From Ganoderma boninense (lineage: Eukaryota > Basidiomycota > Agaricomycetes > Polyporales > Polyporaceae), in contig CM035307.1 in NCBI GenBank assembly GCA_002900995.3, forward strand, positions 4,181,105-4,245,104: a stretch of DNA of 64,000 nt, read 5' to 3'. Below the pieces are notes generated by a model. It searched no databases. It was not told where the DNA came from and worked only from the letters and a program-made list of their open reading frames with translations. Below, in pieces: positions 46,763 through 58,887 of this stretch. The position numbers were made by a program, and so were the translations under genes. The stretch's first letter is position 1. Every line of letters begins with the position of its first letter.

Positions 46763-49666
46763 ATGGCTTCTCACGTAGGTTGGTTGGTCCAAGAACACCC
46801 GTGCCGCAGTCGGCAGAAAGGTCCTTTCGCCACGTTGACTCAATGCTTCCTCTGTTACGATGGGATGGCCAGTGGAGGACGACGATCAGCTGTTGCAAAG
46901 ACAAGTTGTCGATTTAAAGGTATGTTCCAATCTGTCTCCGTGGTAATTGGTCAATCAATGAATGTTTCTCTTCCGCAGGTTTTCGTACTATACAAGTCGC
47001 TCGGGATAAGTCAATCGTTGCTGTGGGATTCGGTGGCGACTTCAACACCGCTCCAATTAAGGCCCTGCATGATAAAACGGATACAATAGAGCCGGGTGGG
47101 CGTAAGAAGCCGGAGACACTTGCTGGTAAGCTGAAGTTTTGATCCCGTCGTTCCCAGGGTTGTGATTCACCAGCCATCCGCTCTCGACCTTGACCAGACC
47201 AGCCACTCGAGAGCACAACAACGTCGCTACATTTTCCTCATGTCTATGACCGGCCGCTCGGCGTCGATGTGGTTGCTTTCATCAAGGTGAGCTTCCCCTC
47301 GACGGATCTTACCTTCGTGCCCTTACTACTCGTCTCCAGGCCACATGCGCGAGAGTTCTACTCCCAGTGCTGCGTCAAGAACTAGTTCGTATGGAGGGAG
47401 ACGGAGTTGTCTTTCTGAAACCTGAAATCAAGTATCGGTCGTTATGTGGTAAGAGTCAGTTGGCCTACAATATGTCGAGGCTAACGGTCTTTCAGACGCG
47501 TGCGCTTCAGAGCTGTTCTGTGGAGCCTGGTTTTGTCCCTATTGTGGGCTCGATGTGTGCCACTCATGTGCCGAAGCATTTACCTCATGTAATGATCTTC
47601 ACCCGAAGGCACGTGTTTCCTTCTGAAGCATACCTCCGACTGATCCCTGTGATTATCCAGCTCGTTCAATTCGCCCATTGCGCCACAGGTGACACTGCTC
47701 ATTCAGTCAAGATACTGTGTCCATGTGTCAGGTTAGCCCGAGGGGAAGCTCGATTGCATGTAGACAGAATGGCTCTGGCAGTCGAAGAGGCGATCACACC
47801 ATTTTTCCGGTATGTTCTCCGGAATGCGATTTCGTCATCAATAATCATGTCTCTTAGCGATCAGCCCCTGCCCCCGTCCTGCAGTCAACGGATACCAGAC
47901 GACGCTACCACAGAACAGGCGTACGCACCACAGCCCCTGCAAGTGTATCCTGCCAGGAGTTTAACGCGGAATCAATTCCTACGTCTCTGGGCGGCTGGCG
48001 TCCCGGTGGTCATTACGGAAGCACAGAAGAACTTCCGAGGTCATTGGGACCCAAAATATTTCATCGAACACCACGGGAAGCTTTGGGTGACTCCTATCAA
48101 TTGTGAAACTGACCTGGAAATGCCGCGCATGACAGCCAGGGATTTTTTCACGTTGCTGCTGAGTGGAAATGACGAGCAAGCCATACTCAAGCTGAAGGTT
48201 GGGTGGTCCACTTCTGGCGTTTTGTACAACTATCGATTACGTTTCCGTCTAGGACTGGCCACCAAAGACGGATTTCAAGACGACCTTTGGCACCCTCAAC
48301 TCTGGATTCTTCCTGAGTATACCGAAGGAATGCGCTGATCTAGTTTGTAAAGGTGGAATATTTAATCTCGCTGCTCATTTCCCTGAAGGCGCTGTTGCGC
48401 CTGATCTTGGTATGGTCCCATGGCTGCCACCTCGTCATCAATAGGTCAATGACTTCTATTTGAACGTTAGGACCGAAATTATACATCGCCATGGGAACCA
48501 AGGGGGACACCAATGGCACGACGAAGTTACATCTCGACGTAACTTGCGCAATCAACTTGATGATGTGGTCAGAAGACACGACCTCTAGACGGCCTGGTGC
48601 TGAGTGGCAAATCTTTCCCGCGGACTCCGTTGATATCTTGCGGTCTTTCCTTCGGGAGGAGTTCTCGCTCTTGCCCGACGAGGACCCTATCCATCAACAG
48701 CGTTATTATATCTCTCACGTCCTGCTTGCGCGTTTACGAGAAAAACATGGGGTGTCTCCGTGGACCATCTACCAATACTATGGTGATGTCGTTTTCATTC
48801 CAGCGGGGTGCCCGCACCAGGTACGCCTTCAGCGCTGCTTATGGCGACATGGAAGAGGATAACAATCATTCACAGGTTCGAAACTTGACCCACGCTATCA
48901 AGGCGGCATGCGACTTCGTCTCCCCGCAAAACCTAGCTAGGACTGTCAATCTTGCGTCAAGTCTACGTGAGCATCGAATCGCATCTGGGTCGGGAGAAGA
49001 CTTTTTGCAGCTTCAGACGTTGATCTGGTTTGGTTGGGTGGCGATGTCCTCGTATGAGGATGGCCGAGCAAAGGGTGAGTTTGCGGTCTGAGCCTTTCTG
49101 TGCGTTTCGTGCTAACGTCACTGCGAACGTATCTCCTTGGCGTGGCTACCCAGAATATATCCAGGAAGAAACTTTCCCACAGCATATCGTGGCCTCTGCC
49201 CGCCTCGAGTCGTCGTCTGATGCGGTGAGTGTTGTGGCGACTGACCATCATGCTTTCTTTCTCATCCCGAGTGGTCCATGAGCAGGCAACCAGCTCTCCG
49301 GGCGCGGGTAGCGGACCTATGAATCGGAAGCGAGGGCTAGAGAGCCGGCCCAACCAGGTGAAGCGCGCGAAGAGGAAAGCCAAGATTCCTGCCAACCCGG
49401 ATTTCCGTGTAACCTGTCCATTCCCAGACCATTGTCTGATGGGGAGTAGGCAGCGCTCTGCCCTGGGAACGTTGGATCACTTGTAAGCAATACCACCATT
49501 TCACGGCTCCTGCTTCATCTATACTAACTTGCACTCCAGAAGGGATGCACATCCAGAGGCTTACGGCAAGATTGACGGTCAATCTCTGAAGGAACTACGC
49601 CGCATGTATATGGATGATGATCTGTTTGTTAGGACGTTGCGAGATCGGCTTGGTCTCCGCGGATGA
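46763..49666 (+). CDS. JmjC-domain protein, KDM3/JHDM2-like histone demethylase candidate
   Basis: A multi-exon gene with zinc-binding and JmjC regions in the order typical of KDM3 proteins. Early exons 46763-46919, 46979-47125, 47198-47286 and 47340-47448 join in phase and include a Cys pair with TSCRFKGFRTIQ. From 47496 a Cys-rich segment (DACASELFCGAWFCPYCG then VCHSCAEAF) resembles the KDM3 zinc finger. The JmjC part starts near FLRLWAAGVPVVIT. It has the KDM3 hallmark LKDWPP, created by splicing 48197 to 48253. It carries the Fe(II) HxD pair in TTKLHLDVT (His at 48530, Asp at 48536) and the third His in IPAGCPHQV (48815). A final zinc-like CPFPDHC..H..H motif precedes the stop at 49664-49666. 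The junction near 47620 does not resolve cleanly. H3K9 demethylation using 2-oxoglutarate and oxygen is the family activity. Confidence 0.82.
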
Positions 49667-50507
49667 GGACAGGGAAACTTCACATTCTCTGCCAGTGTTC
49701 GTAGTGGAAAGACCTGGGTAGTTCTTTTGCCTGAGGTCGGCCCCGGGAGGACACATTCAGACGGTCAACCGATGCTATCGTCGCTGAAGTGCCGTGTATT
49801 TTGCCTTCCCAGTATTCGATATTTGGAGCTCAGAACCACGACTGTCGCGGCCCTAATGTGATCGTTGAACAGGCTTCGTAGCACTACAGATCCATCCTCC
49901 CGCGACCGAGTCCCTGGTGGTAAGGCCCATTGTCCGAGACGCGGCGGCGCGCCCGCAGCTGCGAAAAATCTAAACACCAGAAGAAATGTTTTCTGATTTA
50001 TCGCAACAAAAATAAGGATTGAGATGAAGGGGTCGGAGGGGGTCCTAGTACTCGAGGAGGAGCCCGCGCACTCTGGGCATTTTTCGGGCGTTTTTGGGCA
50101 GCGGCCCCCAATTTGCCGTCCCCAGCCCCAGCCAAACTTGCATCGTTTTGTCTTCGGCTCTGTACACTCCAAAGTAACTTGTCAGCACGCAAGCCATGGA
50201 GGAGGCGTCGCATCTCGAACAGGGTGCACTGTGGTAAGCTTTCTCCTGAATTTCGAGCGGAGCGGAGACCTGGATGATGGCTGGGGTGGACGACGCAGTC
50301 CGATAGGCCCCTGATCCCAGACCTCGTACGTTCTACAGACACACTCAATGCGTCGACACAACTTGTAGTTGTGAATCTCCTGCAAGAACTAGCTGTGGAC
50401 GACCGCGGTCGAACGCCATTGTGGTGGCGTATCTCCGATTCAAGTATCAGGTTCCAGAACCCCAGAAAGAGTCCGGAGATTCGGAAGTGGCTGCGAATCG
50501 CCAGACC

Positions 50508-50528
50508 GACTCGGAAGCCTTCCGAGTC
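50508..50528. repeat. Perfect short palindrome, 10-bp arms, 1-nt centre
   Basis: GACTCGGAAG, centre C, CTTCCGAGTC. It lies about 280 bp upstream of the MFS transporter start. Confidence 0.85.
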
Positions 50529-50710
50529 AGCGGCACCGGGAGCGTATGCATTCCTCCATCCGGATTCTACCCCGGGCTACCCGCCATGGCGTGCTATGCC
50601 CCTAGCTAAGTATCCTTGCTTCCCGCTTCCTTCGACGGGCCCCTCCTGCCCATCTTGCTTGCTTCGAGTCCCCCACCGCCGGCGCCTCTTGGAGCGTCCT
50701 TGCCCCCTAC

Positions 50711-50731
50711 AAGGGAGCTCGGAGCTCCCTT
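50711..50731. promoter_or_regulatory. Perfect palindrome 60 bp upstream of the MFS transporter ATG
   Basis: AAGGGAGCTC, centre G, GAGCTCCCTT, in a CT-rich promoter stretch. Its position close to the start codon suggests either a dimeric transcription-factor site or a leader hairpin. Neither can be decided from sequence. Confidence 0.5.
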
Positions 50732-50790
50732 TGTACCCCCCTGTTTGCATGCTATCTTCTGTCCCGCTTTGACTCGCCTCCCCCTCTCCA

Positions 50791-53210
50791 ATGTCCCTCT
50801 GTCTAACCACTGCGAGTTCTCTTCACATCAACACAACTGTCTCCGACAGCACCCGCAATGATTTCCTTGTAAACCAGATCCCCGATGGTCCTACAGTGAT
50901 ACCGGTTCCGCCTGACGGGGGCCGTGCTGCCTGGCTGACCATTGTTGGAGCGTAAGTTATCTTCGCCTTCTCCTGGTCGACGCCGTCCTCCATCTTTTCG
51001 ATAATTACGCTTACTGTCCCTCCAGATGGATGATTCAATTCTGTACCTTTGGGTGAGCATTTCTCACAGACCTCGGCATTTACTTGGACAACAACTTCTA
51101 TCTAGGTATCTCAATGCATTTGGAGTCTACCAAGGTATGGCGAATGACGTGCAGAATGTATGTGCGGGTCTATCTGACTCCATGACCTGCTAGACTTTTA
51201 CACGCGCGACTTTCTACCTCGCGAGTCCCCATCCTACATTAGGTTTGATCTCCTTCTCCCTCATCCTAGCCTTCATCTCATCCTTTACCTTTTCTCCCCC
51301 AATGCTCCGCTGCAGTTGGATCGGAAGCCTTCAACTCTTCCTCATGTATGCACCTGGCGCGTTCGTCGGCCACGCCTTCGATGCTGGTTACTTGTGAGGC
51401 CCCAAATTTTCCTCTCGGCGCTGCCGTTCACTACTCATGTCGACTACGCTGCAGTCATTACATTCAGATCGGAGGATCTGTATTGCATGTCCTCTCAATT
51501 TTCATGCTCTCGCTGACAAGCCGAGATCAATATTACCAAGTATGTGACTCCCTTAAATACCGACTTCCTGCGTTGCCCGCATCCATATTCTAATCGCCGC
51601 GGACCACAGGTTTTCCTTGCCCAGGGAGTTGGCATCGGCATTGGCGTTGGGATGCTCTTCCTTCCCTCCCTGAGCATAGTTGCCCACCACTTTCGTGACC
51701 GGCACGCCCTCGCCACTGGAATCGTAGTCTCGGGCGCATCGTGTGGCGGTGTGGTATTTCCGATCATGCTTAACCACCTCTTCTCTGATCCTACCATGGG
51801 ATTTGCCAACGGCGTTCGTGTCAGCGGTGCCGTCGTAGCTGTGCTGCTGGCCACTGCAAATGTTATCATGCGAACTCGCTTGCCTCCAAAGCGACGTAGT
51901 TTCTTCTCCGTCTTCAACCGGGACTATATGCGGCGAGTACTCAGAGATCATGCATACACAACGTCCGTGATGGGGTTAGTTCCTCAACAATTTCGTCCCG
52001 CATCTGGGAGATTCATGGTTGTTTTACAGAGCGTTCTGCACGAATCTCGGATTGTTTGTTCCGTGTGAGCAGGACAGTAATAGATTGAGGGCTCGCTCAA
52101 TGACCAGAAAACAGTCTTTTATCTACAGCTTTTTGCAGAGACCCACGGCGTCAACAAGACCATTACAACGTCCATCGTATGCTTCCATGTTCTCCATCTT
52201 CCTTACTTCCTGTAACACTTGAACTTCCATCCAGCTGGCGATCCTCAACGCGGGCAGCACCATTGGTCGTACCCTTCCCGTCTCCATGGCGTCCAAGCTT
52301 GGAGTGTACAACCTTCTGATCCTGAGTATTCTGGCCTCTGCTGTCCTAATCTTCACCTTTTTCGGGGCAACCTCGACGGGCGGGATAATCACAGTAGCCT
52401 TGCTGTTTGGGTTCTCCTCAGGAGCATGTGCGTAACAGGCTCCTATTTCTGGTCCTCCATCTCACTCACATGCCACGTCCACAATTGCATCGCACACCCC
52501 TCGCACTCTCACGGTGTTCTATGCGTCTTAAATCCCCCGTCTATATAAACCCTCACGGTCCCAAACCTAAACTACTGTGCGTTCTCCTATTCTTGGCCAT
52601 AAGATGTCTCCTTGATCCCTTCTTTGCTCGGAACACTCTGCAAGGACCACGGCGAGCTCGGGTGAGTTCTTACCCTCTCTCGATTGCTTCCCTCGAGGCC
52701 TGGTATTGTCCTATATTGACTCTATTTGTGCACTGCCCGGTCGCCCTCCCACACGTGTGAACTATGGACGGTCGAAAGACTGAGAATGGGGTTGGCGTTC
52801 TCAGTCGTCGGGGTCTCTATGCTCTTAGGGACGCCAATCTTCGGCGCACTTCTCGATACGAGCAAGTCCGGCGTGCTCGTGTGGTGGCGAGCACTGGTTT
52901 TCGCTGGGGTACGTTCCGGAACATTCTCCCGTTCATGCCCCATTTAGTTCAACTCCCACCTGACCTGTTGGCAAATACCCCTCCTGCAATGCGTCTTCCG
53001 TTTGCCACCTTGCGAAACCCTCTCACTTGCATGTTCCTGACAAACTTGCCCCGTGGGACACAGGCATGTCTCATCGACGGATCTTTGTGCATGGGAGTCT
53101 CGCGAATTCTCTATAACCGAGGATTGTTGTCACGGAATGCCAACTCGAGTTCCAATGCTGGGCCGCAGGTCGATACGCAGGGACGGGACATTGCGATGAC
53201 TGGGATGTAA
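50791..53210 (+). CDS. MFS transporter, monocarboxylate-transporter (MCT) type, 13 exons
   Basis: Thirteen exons close in phase to 472 residues: 50791-50951, 51026-51052, 51106-51134, 51194-51242, 51316-51393, 51455-51539, 51610-51974, 52030-52064, 52115-52176, 52235-52427, 52604-52661, 52779-52908 and 53064-53210. The protein has the MCT opening PPDGGRAAWLTIVGAW in the first membrane helix. It continues with FGYLNAFGVYQDFYTRDF, the loop YAPGAFVGHAFDAG, QGVGIGIGVGMLFLPSLSI and HHFRDRHALATGIVVSGAS. The second half is AFCTNLGLFVPFFYLQLF, LAILNAGSTIGRTLP, ELGLRMGLAFSVVGVSMLLG and a short cytoplasmic tail. Twelve transmembrane segments and full family length indicate a functional plasma-membrane carrier. 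Substrate is not predictable. The right arm of the long inverted repeat begins 114 bp after the stop. Confidence 0.9.
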
Positions 53211-53859
53211 ATATGTACCTCTCACGGACACCGTACAAGGACATTCATTCTTCTCTGTGACCCAAGGATGGTGGAGCGCACAACGGCAGTGTACATAGGC
53301 ATGAAGGAGTCCGACACCGACGCCACCGCTTTGCGAACTGGCACATCCTCCAGACGTCTCTCGAGCTCCATCGCCGGTGGAGACACTACGAAAGCCGGCC
53401 ATTTGAATGCATCGCAGTCGTAGTGATAAGTCTCGCGAGCAGTGAGTTGGCCTGGGCAACCAAGTCGTCGAATGCTTGTTCTAGTAGAGCTTCGAAGTGC
53501 CAGACGGTGCCTTGGCCGAGTCCATCCGACTGGCCGCGGGGGACTAAGTTAGACTCGGAGGGGCCCAGGGGTGGCGGTGCTGTGGATTAACAAGGATATC
53601 TAGGGCGACTATAATGAGGTTAATAAGACCAGTAAGTTATTGGCGCTAAGTGCATCATTCGGCAGTCGGAGTTACTGCTTCCGAGAAGTCCAACTGGGTT
53701 CTTCCCCTCCGCGGCCTTCCTCCTCCATCCGAGTCCACCTACTCCTCCATCCACCTGCTCTTCCGTCCACCTGCACCTCCATCCTCCTTCTCGGCTGCCG
53801 CCACGACCACAACCACGACCACGACCACGACCACGACCATGACCACGTTATGTTCTATT

Positions 53860-53919
53860 GTGGGACGAGCCAGGTGCGCCTGGGTTGGTTGACCCAATCC
53901 CGGGTGCGCGCAGCGCCAC
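53860..53919 (-). repeat. 60-bp hairpin-forming repeat, right arm copy 2
   Basis: Reverse complement of 30966-31025, with the CCAGG-TGCG-CCTGG and GGGTTGG..CCAATCCC inverted repeats preserved. Confidence 0.85.
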
Positions 53920-54632
53920 AGTGGACATACACGTTTTCGAGTCTGGATGGCCGGGAAGACATGCAGAGAGGGGAAGGGCCCCTTTCCGGCGTTCGTTGAA
54001 CGCATCCCGTTCTTCGGTGAGTGTTCCTTGTATTCGGCGGCGTCTGTCGTGGGACTAACTATGGGTGCGCCTGGTGACGCGGCTCTTGCTGTCCTGGGGC
54101 CTCGAACTCACGCAGTCTACCTTCATGCCGTTTTCCAGCCTGAGCTTCGTCAGCAACAGGAGATAGTAACAACAGCAGTCACTCGCCCGAAGCTTTCTCG
54201 CTGCCCTCGTTGACACGTGGGCAGTCAATCAACGACGACTCGGGTCGCAACTACAGTTCAAGTGGCTTCACCTATGTATCGCAGCTGCTGATTTCTGGTT
54301 GATCATCTGTACGTCCCTCCATTGTATGTCATGTCGCGGCCAATTGACGAGTTTCTCACAGGTTGGTTGACGTCGATGCCGAAGTACCCTCTTGGCCCGC
54401 AAATGGGGGAGTTGTGCGGCGGGGAGCAAGCGTCCGGTAGTGTGATGAGAGGTATGCATGTTCCGATGTCTTTGCCTGATATCACATCGCTGAATGGCTC
54501 CTCGCCTTGAAGTACTCGAACACTGCTGTGGCCTCTCGTTGCCGGCCAGTGTGACAAAGAGGCGTTATCTGTGGAGGCGAAATGGGTCTTAGTCCTAGGT
54601 TCAGAGCTCTCGTATGAATGTTGTTCTCTTTT

Positions 54633-54692
54633 GTGGGACGAGCCAGGTGCGCCTGGGTTGGTTGATCCAATCCCGGGTGCGCGCAGCGCCAC
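54633..54692 (-). repeat. 60-bp hairpin-forming repeat, right arm copy 1
   Basis: Reverse complement of 30193-30252. Same two adjacent hairpins, about 770 bp from the other copy in this arm. Confidence 0.85.
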
Positions 54693-57445
54693 GATTGACA
54701 CATTCGGAGGATAGCCTGGGACAAGGCTCTCTTGCGATGCGCAAATTGGCATGTCTGTTATGTCGACGCTGTTTACTGCAGCGCGTACTTCAGTGAGTAT
54801 CTCACCTTTCTTTTGGTTTAATCCCGCCTATGTCTTCATTTGAAGAGAAGTAGCGCAGGATGAGCCGGGTTGAGTTTGCCTCGTGTCGAGCCTGCGCTGC
54901 TTCAAGCATTTTTCTATCTTGCAGAACTGAGACTGACATCAATTCTCTCCTCGGATTCACATCTAGATCGACTCCAATTACCCCCGGTAGCAGCGACGGT
55001 AACAGCGACTCTCGCCAGTTGTATCGTCGACCTGGAGGGCGTGAAACTCGACCACGACTGAGACACACAGCCACTAGGAGCGTGTTATGATTACGCATGA
55101 TGGAGGAAAACGAAGATGACGGAGGGAACGCCGCGCGATGAGACCGTGCTGGGGACGAGACCGAATGCAAAACGGCGACGCTGAGACAGAGCTGACGTCG
55201 TTCACCGCGTCTGTCTATCCGATCTCATGGGAGACGGTCCCTCCCCCGGCCACCGCGCTTGCGGTCCGCAGTTCATCTTGGTCAGTCGCCAGAGTTCCAA
55301 ACCGTCTCTCCCCATCGCGTCTCCTCACCTCTCTTGGCCCGTTCTCGCTCAGGATCCGGTCATCTCGCATTCTGCCTTCGTCCGGGGGGGGGAGGAGGAG
55401 GAGGAGGGGAGAGGGCCGGGATAGCGCCGACAAGAGGAGGCGTTGCGATCTGAGAAGAAATGAGAAAGCTGGACGACTCTCCGATGAGCGGTCGGCACAG
55501 AGATGACTCGGAGGTGCCAGCGAAGGGACTTGTCTGCTCTTCTTTCCTCGATGGTCACACCGCATTCCCCTTCCTCCCATCTCAGCTTCATGATCGTGGA
55601 GCTCTCAAAGGAAGCCTTGGGGCCGATTGCAGAGTCAAAACACCAGCTTTCACGCCCTCATCTCTCATGCCGAGTCGTGATGAAACCGCGGCGTGCAGCT
55701 CGTTGCCTCTGGTCTTATCTCAGATCTGCTCCATCGCCTCTCATCGATCCCTCCCACGTCCCACGATCTCTCGTCCTCCGCTGAGGCCACACCTGTCATC
55801 TCAGCGAATGCCGCCGCGCCGTTGAAGAGACCTGTCAGGGCTAGAGTGGAGGCCGAATCGGGCAGATGGAGTCTATTTTGTTCTATCTCCTTCATCTTCC
55901 ATCCCCGCGCGACACCAAGCGATCGTACCCCACCAATCGCATCATGACAAGCACGCCTTGTCGCCTCAATAGTATCAAGACCATGTCGCCGGCTAGCAAG
56001 ACAGCAGCGAGTGGCATTTCGACATCGATTGGTGGTGCTAATGGTGCCGCAGCAACAAGTTTGACGACATGCCGCTCGGAGGGAGCAGTTGTTTGTGCGA
56101 CGACTCCATGGAGCAAGTAAGCCATCGTATCGCGCTCTGGTGGTCTTGCGGATGTATCGTATTGAAACGCCTTTTCCGTGCTTCCTTGGTCTAGGTCCAC
56201 CTTCTGCTTCTACGCTTTTGCCTCGTTTCGCTACGTTTTCAAGATGGTGCGTGCAATGGTTTCGTGACGTGATCATATCACCTGATGTTGACTCTCCTTG
56301 CAGAACCTGTGAGCGAGATGCACGGGGGTCTTCTCCTGGCTCGAGATGGCGAGTGGAGATTGATTACGTGGGATCATTCGAATCTCACCAATCGCCCATA
56401 ATTCCTGCCTAATAGATCTGTACCGTCGCGCAGAACGTCAGTCCGCGTATGTGTATCGCGGCAACTGCGCGCTGTACCCCAGCGCAACACAGAGACCACC
56501 TTGTACACAGCGAATGGGCAGAAGGAGTGGTACGCACCTAAAAGCAATGTAACCAACGAGGTACGCCCGATCTACTTGCATATCTGCTTGTCCTGACAAC
56601 CTGATTAGCTGTGTCCAGTGTCGTAGGTGCACGGCAACCTGTGTCTGTCTCACGCCCGAACTGGTGAAGTGGTTAATCCTTGTCGAGAGCGTCACGGACC
56701 TCTTTTCCTACTCCGCCGCGTCCCTCCATTGCGAGCTTTCTCGTCGATGCTTTTCGTGACGCCGTTCACGCCCGCGTGGCCCGCATCTACGTAGTGGAAG
56801 GGCGAACGTTCTTGGGCGGATATCCAACGTTTCTCTCGCTGCGGTTGGTGCTTGCCCGTCATGTTGAAGTTAGGGTTCGGACACGCTTTAGGTACTGTCG
56901 TTGGTTTTTCTTGCACGTATTTACTCGACAGCTTAAACAACACGTCTAGTGATCGAGTGGATCGATGGCTGAGTTTCGGCCTTCCGTCCATAAGAAAAGC
57001 TGAGGTGAATGTGAACGGCCAGCTGGTGTGCGATGTGACCCTTTTCTCCCACTTACTCTGTGTTCCGGAACGTCCTTGATTACATGTGCTGGACCATGAC
57101 TATGTTTGGAGTCCCTACTTCACCTCACGACGTGGTGAATGACGTCCTCGACGGCTAAGTGGTGACATAACCTTTGTGCACAAGCGACAGTCCCCCTTTA
57201 TTCCCGCGATTTATGTATCATCGAGACCCGGTTTGTTTCATCAATTGGTATGGATATCTGTCCACCGTTGTTTTGAATTCCTGCTGACGCTTTTGATGAT
57301 GTCTTCTTCTGCAGGTTCGCCAGCGTCATGAGAGTAATTGTAGTGTAGCAGATTTGTTCCAACTCGACGTTTCATTTTCCATTCCTTTCAGTTCCAAGGT
57401 GTCATTCCGTTCGCTCCCAACGCGAAGTGTTACAAAAACCGCGAA

Positions 57446-58337
57446 CTACCAACACACATGATACAAGAAGACGCGTCTAGTGGTCACTTTGCCACACTTC
57501 TCGCACTTAACAAACAGCAATTTCATCGCGCTTTCGGGGATTCCAGGCTGTACTTTTGAATCAAGTTTGTTCAAGAGGTCGCTGTACTTTGCCGGCCGCG
57601 GCAGCACTCGGCGACCCGGCGACAATATAGGCGTGGCTGTCGACAGGTGAACAAACATGCAACGTGAGGCAATATCTATCGCATCAAATAAATACAAATT
57701 ACTTACTGCAACGAAGTTCGCAGCCTTCGAGAGGAACTCTTTTGAAGATATTCTCTTTGTCTTCCGACTGGTGATACACGCGTGGCGGTGCAATAGTTCC
57801 GTCGCCTGGTTCCGTCGCAACCATGAACACTAGAAACACTATGAAGAATCGAACTGACCTCTTTTCGGGTAGGTGCCCGTGGGCATATTGCCTCTCTCAT
57901 AGATGCAACCAAGAAATACTGAATTGTAATGTGAACACCCTAGAGTAACCTGAAGCCGGAGCTCACGCACGCACCTAAGTAACCGCACCGGTCCGTGGGA
58001 CAGATCGCGACGACCTCGCCTTTCCCTCGGTCGAGAATGGCGGCCTCAACGAAACTCGGGACGTTGTTTCCGGGGAGTGCGGGGCAGAAGCAACAGGGTC
58101 CCAGGAAGTCATGCGAGCTGCGATAATCGCGCAGCTTCTCTGGACGGACCAGGGCGCCTGAGTCTTTCTTGGGCCTATTGATCGTAGTCACATCCAGGTC
58201 GACGTGTACGAAGGCCTCAGAGAAGCTCACCACAGCCATGATCTCAACGTTTGATGTTGAGAATCGAACTGGAGCACGCAATTGTGCTCGTGGGTGACGG
58301 TATCGATGAGGGGCTGGTGGAGCTCAGTGGTAGCCAT
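57446..58337 (-). CDS. Zinc-binding protein of unknown function, five exons
   Basis: Exons 58337-58231, 58174-57975, 57918-57859, 57829-57707 and 57636-57446 join in phase to 226 residues. The start is the ATG at 58337 (MATTELHQPLIDTVTHEHN). Two Cys clusters suggest zinc binding. The first pairs GPCCFCPALPG with EVVAICPTDRCGYLVFL in the middle of the protein. The second is a C-terminal KCEKCGKVTTRRVFLYHVC, a C2HC-like knuckle three residues from the end. A short linker VYHQSEDKENIFKRVPLEG lies between. I remember similar small Cys-rich proteins in agaricomycetes, but I know no function or formal name. Intact splice phases and conserved Cys spacing argue for a live gene. It lies head-to-head with the DUF6698-like gene at 59076. 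Confidence 0.83.
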
Positions 58338-58887
58338 GCTGTCGTGCGGATAGGCAGGAAGGAGACCTTGTAGCTCCTCTCCCCGCCCGGTCACCCATGC
58401 CTTATATCGTGAGCTATCCGGGAATCATTGGTCAGTACATCACGTTGAACTTCGGGTTCTTGACGCTAACCGTGAAGTCGAAATTTGCTCCTAGTTTATT
58501 CGGATCCGCGCACTGTCGGTAGAGCTTTTCGGCTCAAACAGCTCGCCACGTCATTGCAATGTTTAAGGTCAAGATCAGGGTATATTCAAATCGGCGGACT
58601 GTGCGAGGGCGGCCACTGTCGACAGGGCCGGGGAACTACCTTGCGACTTGCAAAAATCCTCTGCGTGCTGAGAGAATCTCGATCCATGCCGGAGTGCTTG
58701 TAATAATGTCTCTTGCCTTGATCGCGCCCCCTTCGGCTCGCTATCTCAGCATTCACGGCTCAAAGTATGAGGGAGTCCCCGAGATTCCACGAAGACGAAT
58801 CCGAACCCGATGTTCCACGGGATGAAAGCGAACCGTGGTTGCAACAATTCACACGAAAACCAACATGGTCGTCTACGGCTTAATAGT

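Larger units (their letters stand above)
49667..50790. other. Intergenic region carrying two 21-nt palindromes before the transporter
   Basis: No supported gene. The second half is CT-rich, as usual for fungal promoters, and contains palindromes at 50508-50528 and 50711-50731. Confidence 0.5.
53324..56987 (-). repeat. Long inverted repeat, right arm (about 3.66 kb)
   Basis: Reverse complement of 27899-31567. The two arms differ by one GTGGTC/GACCAC hexamer unit (53801-53848 here), by the length and phase of a G-run/GGA tract near 55385-55425, and by rare substitutions (for example in the frame at 53858-54058). Beyond 56987 and before 53324 the flanks differ from those of the left arm. No gene of known family is recognised inside. 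Confidence 0.95.

Noticed and set aside
52428..52778. Apparent insertion or decay inside the MFS transporter
   Set aside because: It resolves into a 176-nt intron, a 58-nt exon (52604-52661) and a 117-nt intron that restore the family sequence in phase.
27899..56987. Arms as two insertions of one transposon with target-site duplications
   Set aside because: The bases flanking the four borders show no shared direct repeats, and the arm ends are not terminal inverted repeats.
22546..57000. Starship-type giant mobile element
   Set aside because: No tyrosine-recombinase captain (DUF3435-like) or typical cargo seen; the only transposase is Plavaka, which lies outside the inverted repeat.
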